From contig JAGVMN010000021.1 in NCBI GenBank assembly GCA_020053795.1, positions 41,189 through 105,188 of the forward strand: DNA of 64,000 nt. The letters run 5' to 3'. Source of the DNA: Bacteroidia bacterium. Its GTDB lineage: Bacteria > Bacteroidota > Bacteroidia > NS11-12g > UBA9320. This document shows, one piece after another, positions 37,393-46,457 of this stretch. Made by a program: the position numbers and the translations under genes. The notes under the pieces are model-generated. The model was not told the DNA's origin and did no database searches. It worked only from the letters and a program-made list of their open reading frames with translations. Position 1 is the first letter of the stretch. The number at the start of each line of letters is the position of its first letter.

Positions 37393-38214
37393 CTATTTCT
37401 TTCTTCTTTCCAATATCAATTTCGATGAAACCTTTGTACGACTTCTTGTTTTGAACCCTTTTGCTGGAATACCATTTCTGCTTCTGGCCTGTCCTCCTTT
37501 AGATTTTCCTTCTCCCCCTCCTTGTGGGTGATCTACAGGATTCATTGCTGCGGGTCTTGTTCGGGGTCTTCTTCCAAGCCAACGTGTTCGACCGGCTTTT
37601 CCTGAGCGTTGCAGGTTATGATCAGGATTTGAAACAGTTCCAATTGTAGCTACACAAGACATTAATATCATCCTCGATTCACCCGAAGGCATTCTTACCA
37701 CCGCATACTTCCCGTCTCGAGCCAATAATTGTGAGGCGTTCCCTGCACCCCGGCATATTTTACCACCCTGACCAGGCTTTAATTCAATATTGTGAATGAT
37801 GCTTCCCAATGGTATTTCACTAAGGGGAAGTGTGTTTCCGACTTCTGGTGTAACTCCAGAACCGGAAGAAACCATTTGCCCAATTTTGATGCCGCTTGGT
37901 GCGATAATATAACTTTTCTCACCATCATTATACTCTATCAAAGAGATAAAACAAGAACGGTTAGGGTCGTATTCTAAAGACTTCACTTCAGCAATGCCTT
38001 CTTTATTTCTTTTGAAGTCTATGACCCTGTATCTTCTTTTATGTCCACCGCCTACATAACGCATCGTCATTTTTCCGGTTTGATTCCTCCCCCCTGTTTT
38101 CTTAACAGGTTCCAGTAGAGCCCTTTCCGGAGCTATTTTTGTCAGTTCAGAAAAATCAACAATTGCTTTGAATCTCTGCCCTGGTGTTATCGGTTTTAAT
38201 CTTTTTAGTGCCAT
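37393..38214 (-). CDS. rplB: 50S ribosomal protein L2
   Basis: Primary 23S rRNA binder near the peptidyl-transferase centre. [20 protein letters not shown] and the C-terminal [18 protein letters not shown], which contains the conserved near-centre histidine, are diagnostic. 273 residues. Confidence 0.98.
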   Translation of the reverse strand: MALKRLKPITPGQRFKAIVDFSELTKIAPERALLEPVKKTGGRNQTGKMTMRYVGGGHKRRYRVIDFKRNKEGIAEVKSLEYDPNRSCFISLIEYNDGEKSYIIAPSGIKIGQMVSSGSGVTPEVGNTLPLSEIPLGSIIHNIELKPGQGGKICRGAGNASQLLARDGKYAVVRMPSGESRMILMSCVATIGTVSNPDHNLQRSGKAGRTRWLGRRPRTRPAAMNPVDHPQGGGEGKSKGGQARSRNGIPAKGFKTRSRTKVSSKLILERRKK

Positions 38215-38217
38215 TGT

Positions 38218-38508
38218 TTAGATGCTTGCAAAAAAGTCTATTGCCTGTCCTTCTTTTAATTTCACCACAGCCTTTTTAAAGTTTGGTTTCTTACCTTCTA
38301 TAGTACCGGATTTGGTAAATCTGCTTTTCCTCTTGCCTCTGTATAACATGGTGCTGATTCCCTCAACCTCAACATTATACATCTTTTGTATTTCAGCGAC
38401 TATTTCCGGTTTGGCCGCTTTTTTATCAACTACAAAAGCATAGTGTCTCAACTTTTCGCCGGCTTGTGTTGTCTTTTCTGTAATCAAAGGTTTTTTTATA
38501 ACTGCCAT
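38218..38508 (-). CDS. rplW: 50S ribosomal protein L23
   Basis: Exit-port protein and docking point for trigger factor and SRP. KKPLITEKTTQAGEKLRHYA and MLYRGKRKSRFTKSGTIEGK are typical. 96 residues, start of the L23-L2-S19 order. Confidence 0.97.
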   Translation of the reverse strand: MAVIKKPLITEKTTQAGEKLRHYAFVVDKKAAKPEIVAEIQKMYNVEVEGISTMLYRGKRKSRFTKSGTIEGKKPNFKKAVVKLKEGQAIDFFASI

Positions 38509-38512
38509 GATT

Positions 38513-39136
38513 TTAGTTTAATATTTGTTTTATGACTTCAAGGCTTCCTTCAGTTAAGACAAGATTCTTTGCCTTCATAATTTCGTATGTGTTAACGTCT
38601 GTAGCTTTCAAAATGCAGGTTCTCGGAAGATTCCTGCCTGAAAGATATACATTGTTGTCGTTAGATGTCAGGACAAAAAGCGAGCGGCTCTCTATGTTCA
38701 GATTACTCAATACCTGAAGAAATGATTTTGTGCTTGGTTTTTCAAACTGAATGTCATCTATTATAATGATTCCATTCTCCTTTAACTTGTGACTCAGGGC
38801 CGAGGCACGAGCCAGTCTTTTAACTTTCTTATTGAGCTTGAAGGAATAGTCTCTTGGTCTTGGACCGTGCATGTTTCCCCCGCCTACCATCACACCAGAC
38901 TTGGCACTTCCTGCTCTTGCAGTTCCGGTTCCTTTTTGTCTCTTAAGCTTTTTTGTAGAAGCCGTTACTTCAGATTTATCTTTGGTTTTATGGGTTCCCT
39001 GTCTCTGATTGGCAAGAATCTGTTTTACATCGAGATAAATTGCGTGATCATTAGGAACAATAGAGAAAATATCCTTGGGAAGTTCTACTTCCTTGCCGGT
39101 CTCCACTCCCTGAATATTTAATACCTTCAGTTTCAT
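38513..39136 (-). CDS. rplD: 50S ribosomal protein L4
   Basis: Exit-tunnel constriction protein and, in E. coli, S10-operon autoregulator. The tunnel loop KKLKRQKGTGTARAGSAKSG and VMVGGGNMHGPRPRDYSFKL are diagnostic. 207 residues. No S10-leader-like structure was seen upstream of rpsJ, which is only 6 bases from fusA. Confidence 0.97.
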   Translation of the reverse strand: MKLKVLNIQGVETGKEVELPKDIFSIVPNDHAIYLDVKQILANQRQGTHKTKDKSEVTASTKKLKRQKGTGTARAGSAKSGVMVGGGNMHGPRPRDYSFKLNKKVKRLARASALSHKLKENGIIIIDDIQFEKPSTKSFLQVLSNLNIESRSLFVLTSNDNNVYLSGRNLPRTCILKATDVNTYEIMKAKNLVLTEGSLEVIKQILN

Positions 39137-39137
39137 G

Positions 39138-39755
39138 TTACTTTTCGATAATTATATGAGAGCCTATATGACCCGGTAATGCCCCTTTGATAATGATCAG
39201 ATTGTCCTCTTTCATCATTTTCAGAATTTGGAGGTTAAATGTTTTGATTCTGTCTCCACCCATGCGTCCTGCCATTCTCATTCCTTTAAATACTTTTGAA
39301 GGATATGAAGATGCTCCTAATGATCCCGGTGCTCTTAATCTGTTATGTTGTCCATGTGTTTGACCACCAACTCCTGCAAATCCATGTCGCCTTACCACTC
39401 CTTGGAAACCTTTACCTTTTGAAGTGCCAACCACATCAACAAACTCCCCTTCTTCAAAGATATCCATGCTGATTTCCTGTCCCAGTGTGGCTGTTGGTTC
39501 CCAATCCCTCAATTCTGTTACAAACTTCTTTGGGGCTGTTTTGGCTTTTGCAAAATGTCCTTGCAATGCTTTGGGTGTGCTTTTTTCAGAGCGATTGCCA
39601 TAGGCAATTTGCACTGCATTATATCCATCCTTTTCTACTGTCCGCACCTGTGTAACCACGTTGGGTCCGGCCTCAACAACAGTACAAGCAATCTTTTTCC
39701 CCTCTGGAGAAAAAACACTTGTCATTCCTATTTTTGTTCCTATTAATCCTATCAT
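39138..39755 (-). CDS. rplC: 50S ribosomal protein L3
   Basis: Early assembly protein reaching the peptidyl-transferase centre. [20 protein letters not shown] and the loop [20 protein letters not shown] are diagnostic; the loop Gln that is methylated in some bacteria is present. 205 residues. Confidence 0.98.
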   Translation of the reverse strand: MIGLIGTKIGMTSVFSPEGKKIACTVVEAGPNVVTQVRTVEKDGYNAVQIAYGNRSEKSTPKALQGHFAKAKTAPKKFVTELRDWEPTATLGQEISMDIFEEGEFVDVVGTSKGKGFQGVVRRHGFAGVGGQTHGQHNRLRAPGSLGASSYPSKVFKGMRMAGRMGGDRIKTFNLQILKMMKEDNLIIIKGALPGHIGSHIIIEK

Positions 39756-39757
39756 GA

Positions 39758-40066
39758 CTACACCTTGATTTCTACATCAACACCGCTGGGCAATTCCAGT
39801 TTCATCAGGGCATCAACCGTCTTGGAGGTTGAACTGTAAATATCCAACAATCTCTTATAAGAACACTGCTGAAATTGTTCCCTGGCTTTTTTATTCACGT
39901 GAGGTGAACGCAATACCGTAAAAATTTTCTTTTCAGTAGGTAATGGAATGGGCCCACTCACCACTGCTCCGGTTGCTTTTACGGAACGCACAATCTTTTC
40001 AGCCGATTTGTCAATCAGGTTGTGATCATACGATTTTAGTTTGATTCTTATTTTCTGGCTAACCAT
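39758..40066 (-). CDS. rpsJ: 30S ribosomal protein S10
   Basis: Head protein, also the NusE partner in antitermination complexes. [20 protein letters not shown] and [20 protein letters not shown] are diagnostic. 102 residues. First gene of the S10 section but fused directly to the str section here. Confidence 0.98.
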   Translation of the reverse strand: MVSQKIRIKLKSYDHNLIDKSAEKIVRSVKATGAVVSGPIPLPTEKKIFTVLRSPHVNKKAREQFQQCSYKRLLDIYSSTSKTVDALMKLELPSGVDVEIKV

Positions 40067-40072
40067 GCTCTC

Positions 40073-42187
40073 TTAAGCTTTTGCTGTTTTTAAACCCTGA
40101 ACTTTGGCCAGTACTTCTTCGGCCATATTCTTTGGAACCTCTGAATAGTGAGAAAACTCCATTGTGGAAGTAGCCCGGCCTGAGGTAATTGTTCTCAATG
40201 TAGTGACGTACCCGAACATTTGAGACAAAGGCACTTTGGCCTTTATTACCTGAGCTCCTGCTCTTTCGTCAACTCCTTCTAACAATCCACGTCTTCTATT
40301 CAAATCGCCCTGAACATCTCCCATATAATCGGCAGGTGTCAGTACTTCCAGTTTCATGATTGGTTCCAATAAAATTGGATTTGCTTTTCTGGCCGCTTCT
40401 CTGAAACCTTGTCTGGCACAAATTTCAAATGACAGTGAATCTGAATCTACCGCGTGAAACGAACCATCGAACAGACGCACTTTCAATTTATCCAGCGGAT
40501 AACCTGCCAAAACACCATTTTTCATGGCTTCGGCAAATCCTTTTTGAACAGAAGGTATATATTCTTTAGGAATTGAACCGCCCACTATTTCGTTGACAAA
40601 TTGCAAACCATCGGTTTTTACATCTTCATCTGCAGGGCCAATCTCAAACTGAATATCGGCAAACTTTCCTCTGCCACCGGTTTGTTTCTTGAAAACCTCG
40701 CGATGAAGTGTTGAACCTTTCAAACTCTCTTTATAGGCGACTTGCGGTGCTCCCTGATTTATTTCAACTTTGAATTCACGTTTCAGGCGATCAACTATAA
40801 TCTCCAGATGCAATTCACCCATTCCGCTGATTACAGTTTGAAGTGTATCCTCGTCAGTATGAACTCTGAAAGTTGGATCCTCTTCGGCTAATTTAGCTAA
40901 TGACATACCCAATCTGTCAGAATCCGCCTGTGTTTTTGGCTCTACTGCCAACCCAATGACCGGTTCGGGGAAATCCATAGATTCCAGTACCAAAGGATGT
41001 TTTTCATCACATAAGGTATCTCCTGTTTTGATGTCTTTAAATCCAACTGCCGCTCCAATATCACCGGCTCCTAAAGACTCAATGGGATTCTGCTTATTGG
41101 CATGCATTTGAAAAATACGCGAAATCCGTTCCTTGTTACCGCTTCTGGTATTGAGTACATAGGAGCCAGCATCAAGTTTCCCGGAATAAGCTCTCATAAA
41201 TGCCAGACGACCTACAAAAGGATCAGTCGCTATTTTGAATGCCAGAGCCGCAAATGGTTCAGAATATGAAGGTTTACGAATTTCTACTGCATCTGTATCG
41301 GGATTTATTCCACTCACAGATTCTTTATCCATCGGACTTGGCAATATTTCCATCACCAAATCCAGCATTGTTTGCACTCCTTTGTTCTTGAATGAAGAAC
41401 CACATACCATTGGTACAATCGTCATATCAATACAAGCTTTTCTCAGTGCATCCAATATTTCACGCTCTGTTATTGAGGCGGGATCTTCAAAGAACTTCTC
41501 AAGCAATTTATCGTCATACTCCGAAACAGATTCGAGAAGTTTCATTCTCCACTCGGTGGCTTCTTCAATCAAATCATCCGGAATTGGAACTTCTTTATAA
41601 GTCATTCCAAAGTCATGCTCATTCCAAACCATTCCCCTGAAATTGATCAAGTCAACAACACCTTTGAAATTTTCTTCTTCGCCGATTGGCAATTGAAGCG
41701 GTACCGCATTGCTTCCCAACATTTCTTTTACTTGTCTTACAACGTTCAGAAAATCTGCTCCGGAGCGGTCCATTTTATTAACGAACCCAATACGCGGTAC
41801 TTTATAATTATTGGCCAGTCTCCAGTTAGTCTCCGATTGTGGTTCTACACCATCAACGGCACTAAACAGAAAAACCAATCCATCCAATACTCTTAAAGAG
41901 CGGTTCACTTCAACGGTAAAATCTACGTGACCTGGTGTATCTATTATATTAATATGGTATGAGTCACCTTTGTATTTCCAAAAAACTGTTGTTGCGGCAG
42001 AGGTAATGGTTATCCCACGTTCCTGTTCCTGCACCATCCAGTCCATGGTCGCAGCACCGTCATGGACTTCTCCAATTTTGTGGTTTACCCCGGAATAATA
42101 CAGTATGCGTTCGGTTGTCGTTGTTTTTCCGGCATCAATATGAGCCGCAATACCGATATTCCTTGTATATTTAAGATCTCTGGCCAT
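40073..42187 (-). CDS. fusA: Translation elongation factor G
   Basis: GTPase driving ribosomal translocation and recycling. G1 [17 protein letters not shown] (about 15-31), G2 [11 protein letters not shown]3 [13 protein letters not shown]4 [10 protein letters not shown]; domains II-V follow, with domain IV containing [16 protein letters not shown]. 704 residues. Normally tuf follows fusA in str operons; here rpsJ follows at once and tuf is missing. Confidence 0.98.
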   Translation of the reverse strand: MARDLKYTRNIGIAAHIDAGKTTTTERILYYSGVNHKIGEVHDGAATMDWMVQEQERGITITSAATTVFWKYKGDSYHINIIDTPGHVDFTVEVNRSLRVLDGLVFLFSAVDGVEPQSETNWRLANNYKVPRIGFVNKMDRSGADFLNVVRQVKEMLGSNAVPLQLPIGEEENFKGVVDLINFRGMVWNEHDFGMTYKEVPIPDDLIEEATEWRMKLLESVSEYDDKLLEKFFEDPASITEREILDALRKACIDMTIVPMVCGSSFKNKGVQTMLDLVMEILPSPMDKESVSGINPDTDAVEIRKPSYSEPFAALAFKIATDPFVGRLAFMRAYSGKLDAGSYVLNTRSGNKERISRIFQMHANKQNPIESLGAGDIGAAVGFKDIKTGDTLCDEKHPLVLESMDFPEPVIGLAVEPKTQADSDRLGMSLAKLAEEDPTFRVHTDEDTLQTVISGMGELHLEIIVDRLKREFKVEINQGAPQVAYKESLKGSTLHREVFKKQTGGRGKFADIQFEIGPADEDVKTDGLQFVNEIVGGSIPKEYIPSVQKGFAEAMKNGVLAGYPLDKLKVRLFDGSFHAVDSDSLSFEICARQGFREAARKANPILLEPIMKLEVLTPADYMGDVQGDLNRRRGLLEGVDERAGAQVIKAKVPLSQMFGYVTTLRTITSGRATSTMEFSHYSEVPKNMAEEVLAKVQGLKTAKA

Positions 42188-42194
42188 TTATCTT

Positions 42195-42665
42195 CTAAAC
42201 TCTGAAATGCGAAAAAGCTTTATTCGCTTCAGCCATTTTGTGTGTATCTTCTTTTTTCTTTACGGCAGATCCCTCCCCCTTAGAAGCAGCTATGACTTCT
42301 GAAGCAAGCTTCTCTGCCATAGACTTTTCGTTTCTCTGACGTGCATATTTAATCATCCATTTCATACCCATAGCTATTTTACGCTCCGGGTTAATTTCTA
42401 TTGGGATCTGAAAAGTAGAACCGCCGACCCTTCTTGCTTTTACCTCGACTGATGGAGTTACATTGTTTAATGCCCTTTTCCAGACCTCAATTCCAGACTC
42501 TTCCGTGATCTTTTTTTCAACTATGTTGATGGCATTATAAAAGATAGCCCTTGAGGTCTCCTTTTTGCCATCCCACATCATATTATTAATAAAGCGGGTG
42601 ACCAATGCATCTTTAAATCTCGGATCGGGCGTCAATACACGCTTTTTTGCTCTTGCCTTTCTCAT
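42195..42665 (-). CDS. rpsG: 30S ribosomal protein S7
   Basis: 16S rRNA 3'-domain organiser, str-operon repressor in E. coli. [20 protein letters not shown] and [20 protein letters not shown] are typical. 156 residues. It overlaps rpsL by four bases (ATGA). Confidence 0.98.
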   Translation of the reverse strand: MRKARAKKRVLTPDPRFKDALVTRFINNMMWDGKKETSRAIFYNAINIVEKKITEESGIEVWKRALNNVTPSVEVKARRVGGSTFQIPIEINPERKIAMGMKWMIKYARQRNEKSMAEKLASEVIAASKGEGSAVKKKEDTHKMAEANKAFSHFRV

Positions 42666-43039
42666 TTCTTCTTAGGTCTTTTTGTGCCGTATTTAGATCT
42701 TCTCTGCTTCCTGCCTTCAACTCCCGAGGTATCTAAAGCACCCCGTACAATATGGTATCTTACGCCGGGCAAATCTTTAACCCTGCCACCTCTTATCAGC
42801 ACAATAGAGTGTTCCTGCAAATTGTGTCCCTCACCCGGAATATAAGCATTCACCTCTTTGGTGTTTGTCAAACGAACCCTCGCCACTTTTCTCATGGCAG
42901 AATTCGGTTTCTTGGGTGTTGTGGTATAAACACGGGTACAAACTCCCCTTCTCTGAGGGCAAGAATCCAATGCAGGCGACTTGCTCTTTTCAGCATTGGA
43001 AGTCCTTCCTTTTCTTACTAATTGCTGTATGGTAGGCAT
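42662..43039 (-). CDS. rpsL: 30S ribosomal protein S12
   Basis: Decoding-centre protein, first gene of the superoperon. Start chosen at ATG 43037-43039 ([20 protein letters not shown]), since the longer frame to 43099 runs over the promoter. Lys43 ([10 protein letters not shown]) and Lys88 ([10 protein letters not shown]), the two positions commonly changed in streptomycin resistance, are both wild type. 125 residues. Confidence 0.98.
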   Translation of the reverse strand: MPTIQQLVRKGRTSNAEKSKSPALDSCPQRRGVCTRVYTTTPKKPNSAMRKVARVRLTNTKEVNAYIPGEGHNLQEHSIVLIRGGRVKDLPGVRYHIVRGALDTSGVEGRKQRRSKYGTKRPKKK

Positions 43040-43069
43040 ATCTAAAGGCGTACTATTTTTTAAGGTCTG

Positions 43070-43100
43070 CAAAAGTACAACTTCCGTTGTTAATAGCAAA
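43070..43100 (-). promoter_or_regulatory. Promoter of the str-S10-spc-alpha superoperon
   Basis: Read on the minus strand: TTTG (43097-43100), a 19-base spacer, TACTTTTG (43070-43077), then CAGACC. It matches the Bacteroidota consensus perfectly and shares TTGTACTTTTGCAGAC with the secDF promoter. The predicted leader to rpsL is about 25 bases. Confidence 0.82.
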
Positions 43101-43220
43101 CCCTATTATTTACATTTTTTTTGAACTGCTTATTGAGCCTTTTACTACCCAAAAGAGGCGAAAAAGGGCGGCAAATTTAGCAAAAAGAATTAAAGAGAAA
43201 AATTAAGAATCCACGTTCTG

Positions 43221-46200
43221 CTATTTCAGCAAAACGATCCTTTGCATGAATGACTTATTTGTATCTATAATCCTAATCAGATAAACTCCCTGGCTCAAAT
43301 GACCCATATCAATTGTGGTTTCAGAACAACAAAAATCCGACTTACTTAAAACCGATTCGCCAAGGAGATTGGAAACAAAAATGTCCACATTGGAAATCAA
43401 ACTTGAAAATTCCAAATGAACAGTTCCATCCGTCGGATTCGGATACACCGAAAACAGATTTTTCTCAACTTCATTGATCCCCACACTGTAACGCACCGAC
43501 CGGCAAACCTGACTTTTGCAATTGGCCGCATTGAGGATGTTCAGGCAAACATTGTAAGTTCCGCTGTCAGCTTTATACAGGTGGGTTGGATTTGTTTCGG
43601 TACTGCTGTCTCCGTCCCCGAAATACCAACGATAACTTTCACCGGGCTCGGTTGCTGTTTGGGTGAAAAAAACTGTTTTTCCCTGTGAGGAATGGGTGAA
43701 TCCGGCATCGGATGTGGCATTGACATTCAAAGATTTGGAGATGGAATCCTGGCACCCTTTAGAAATCTGGGCGACAAGCGTTACAAAATAGGTTCTGGAA
43801 TTTTTCGTGATAGCATATTGTTTTGAAGGAACCGAATCTGTAGAGATAGTTCCGTCTCCAAAACGCCATTCAAAGGTTTTACCTCCGGTGGTTTTGTTGT
43901 GGAAAGGAACGCGTTCGCCTTCGCAAACATCAGTGATACTAAAGTCCGGCATTGGCTTCGGGTAAAGCACCACTTTGAAACTGACCGAATCTTCACCGCA
44001 ATAATTCATCGCTTTAGCCCAATAGTTTCCGGCTTTGGTGGTGGTGATGGTTGGAGTGGTTTCAGTTGTCGACCACAAATAGGTTTCTTCGTTCTTTGGA
44101 TTGTTGATATCCAATTTCAGACTGATGTTTTCGCAGGCATCGTACAGCGTATCTAATTTCAAAGTTGGTTTTTCAAGCCTTTTGATAATTATAGTATCGC
44201 GTTGAGTACCACAAATATTGGTAACGCTGGCTTCCAGGATTCCGGCTTTTGACCAGATCAGGGAATTGGTCGTCTCAATTCCAAGTTGATTGGTCAGGTC
44301 ACTCCAGTTGTAGCTCTCATTGACATATTGCGTTCCCGTTCTCAAGGTCAATGAAAACGGAAGGCAGAAAGTGGTGTCTTTAAGGTCATATTTCCAAACA
44401 GGCTTAGGCCAAACATAGACCGGAAAACTATCACTGAACGGGCATCTTGAAACAGAGGTGTCAAAAAAAGTAATATTATAAAGCCCTGAATCTGAATAAC
44501 TGTGTGTAACCACCATACTTAATCCATCACTTTGACTTCCGTCTCCCCAATTGATAATCCTGTTTTTGAGGTTTGCGAAAGTGTCGGATAAGACCAATTG
44601 AGAACCCACGCAAATCGAATCTGACTGTGATTTTCGAAAGGCACTACTATATAGTCTTGAAACTATATGTGGCCATTCCTCAATTTTCAGGGTGGTATCA
44701 AAAACTGTTTCACAATACTCGTTTGACAGTTTGATGGAGAAATGGAAAGTATCCTCACTCATGTAGGTATGACCAAACTTTAAAAGACCGTTTGTATCGG
44801 GGCTGCCGTAATCGGTTTGCCCATCGCCATAATACACAAAAGCCGATCTGGTATAGGCGGGGTAATCCTTAATCTTCAATTCGCCTCCTTTACATAAAGA
44901 CAGAGGGTCAAACGTCATGGAATCAAGCCTCGGGATACCACTGACCAAAACGCTGTCGCCATACCAAACCACATAATTGCAGTCGTTTTTCACACCCAGT
45001 ATCTTGACGTAGTAATTCCCCGGATTTGAATATTTGTGCTTTATGGTGGTGTCTTTATGCCATTCATTTTTTTTCAAAACAAGACTATCTCCATCCCCGA
45101 AATACCAGGTGAGCGACAGGTAATTGCTGTCAGCAAAAGCCCTAAACTCCGCTGTGTCTCTGCATGGTGTTTCAAACAAATTGCTGCGGAATTTGAGTGT
45201 GTTCAGGGGCATGTAGACATTAGGTAGGTAACCACTAACTAAACCCGTAAAACTATACGCTTTAAGCTCCGCATTGCAGTTCTTACCCAATTCATCTGGG
45301 CGATGAATTACCCCAATATATAGGGGTGCTTGGTCAGAATATACGAAGTATATTTTGTTATCAGCCCCCATCTGTATTCCAAATATCTCATGGAGGGCTG
45401 AGTTATCATCTGTTGGTTTCTTTTTTCTAAAAGAGTGAATAACTTGCTTCTTGCCAGTAAACCGATTAACTTGTAGTAAATAGTTTGTAGCCAACCAAGC
45501 AGCCTGTTCTTCATCTTTCTTTGGAAATCTACTCGCTTTAAATAAAGTGGAAATATAAATGAAACTATCGTTAGGTGAGAATTCAGCCCCATAGGTACGG
45601 GTATTTTGGTGGTCTTTAAAATATAAAAGAGGTTTTGGGTTGCTTATTTTTCCTGTTTTGTTGTCGAAGTCAAACAGGTAGGTAGAAACTGCATCAGGGA
45701 AAAAGAGTGAATCGTAAAGGCCGGTAACTACAATGCTTCTGCCATCGTGTGAAATTTTCACTACTCCTGAATGAGTATAAAGTGCCCCAAGATCATTAGG
45801 AGCCTTACTCATAATATGCGTTGTGTCAATTCCTGAACTATCAAGGAGCATTGCGTTAAAATATGAATCATTCAATCCTGTAACAATATTATTTCCCCAA
45901 TAGATTATCCAATAATCGCGACCGTTGGTATGTTTTGTTGCTGTAAGCATTCTTGTAAACGACCCTATTGGTTTGCGTTTCTGGGTTTGCACCGGACCTG
46001 CACTGTCATTTTGATAACTCAGTTCAAAGATCGTGTATCTCAAAAAGGCATCATTATATACAGTACCCGTATCTACGTTTGAATGAAAATAATGAACTAA
46101 ATTGGGACGATCAGGAGTTCTTAGCATCAGACTCATGCCATAGGTCTGTGCGTTGCCAGAACTGGGATTAAAATAACCGTTCTTTTTATCAGCAGTGTCT

Positions 46201-46457
46201 ATGATCCTCTGATCCCGTCTATTCCAGACTCGAATAGCATCCGCATACATTAAGAGATTTCCATCACAATCCGAAACACATGTTGCCGGGCCATTGTATT
46301 GGTCATCTCCAATTGCTGAATAAATAAGTTGAGGCGGACTATGTGTAAAATCAAAACCTGAGTATGGGCCAAAAGTCCATTGAACAGCCTGGGCTTGACA
46401 ATTCAGTTTATAAATTGTCAGGCAAGTGAGCCATATCAGTGCCTTCCAATTTATCAA
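43221..46457 (-). CDS. Secreted multi-PKD protein with T9SS sorting domain
   Basis: Large surface or secreted protein exported by Sec and T9SS. It starts at a TTG overlapping the preceding stop (TTGA) and begins with a signal-like segment (ALIWLTCLTIYKLNCQAQ). Residues about 28-400 resemble the YVTN/WD-like propeller seen in gliding-associated surface proteins (GPATCVSDCDGNLLMYADA). Several PKD-type modules follow, marked by YFGDGDSL, YYGDGQTDYG, NWGDGSQSDG, WRFGDGTIS and YFGDGDSSTETNPTHLY. The last 70 residues are a type A sorting domain (SVYPNPTDGTVHLEFSS to GVYLIRI). Function (adhesion or matrix) is inferred. Overlap with the upstream subtilase gene suggests co-expression. Confidence 0.85.
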   Translation of the reverse strand: MINWKALIWLTCLTIYKLNCQAQAVQWTFGPYSGFDFTHSPPQLIYSAIGDDQYNGPATCVSDCDGNLLMYADAIRVWNRRDQRIIDTADKKNGYFNPSSGNAQTYGMSLMLRTPDRPNLVHYFHSNVDTGTVYNDAFLRYTIFELSYQNDSAGPVQTQKRKPIGSFTRMLTATKHTNGRDYWIIYWGNNIVTGLNDSYFNAMLLDSSGIDTTHIMSKAPNDLGALYTHSGVVKISHDGRSIVVTGLYDSLFFPDAVSTYLFDFDNKTGKISNPKPLLYFKDHQNTRTYGAEFSPNDSFIYISTLFKASRFPKKDEEQAAWLATNYLLQVNRFTGKKQVIHSFRKKKPTDDNSALHEIFGIQMGADNKIYFVYSDQAPLYIGVIHRPDELGKNCNAELKAYSFTGLVSGYLPNVYMPLNTLKFRSNLFETPCRDTAEFRAFADSNYLSLTWYFGDGDSLVLKKNEWHKDTTIKHKYSNPGNYYVKILGVKNDCNYVVWYGDSVLVSGIPRLDSMTFDPLSLCKGGELKIKDYPAYTRSAFVYYGDGQTDYGSPDTNGLLKFGHTYMSEDTFHFSIKLSNEYCETVFDTTLKIEEWPHIVSRLYSSAFRKSQSDSICVGSQLVLSDTFANLKNRIINWGDGSQSDGLSMVVTHSYSDSGLYNITFFDTSVSRCPFSDSFPVYVWPKPVWKYDLKDTTFCLPFSLTLRTGTQYVNESYNWSDLTNQLGIETTNSLIWSKAGILEASVTNICGTQRDTIIIKRLEKPTLKLDTLYDACENISLKLDINNPKNEETYLWSTTETTPTITTTKAGNYWAKAMNYCGEDSVSFKVVLYPKPMPDFSITDVCEGERVPFHNKTTGGKTFEWRFGDGTISTDSVPSKQYAITKNSRTYFVTLVAQISKGCQDSISKSLNVNATSDAGFTHSSQGKTVFFTQTATEPGESYRWYFGDGDSSTETNPTHLYKADSGTYNVCLNILNAANCKSQVCRSVRYSVGINEVEKNLFSVYPNPTDGTVHLEFSSLISNVDIFVSNLLGESVLSKSDFCCSETTIDMGHLSQGVYLIRIIDTNKSFMQRIVLLK

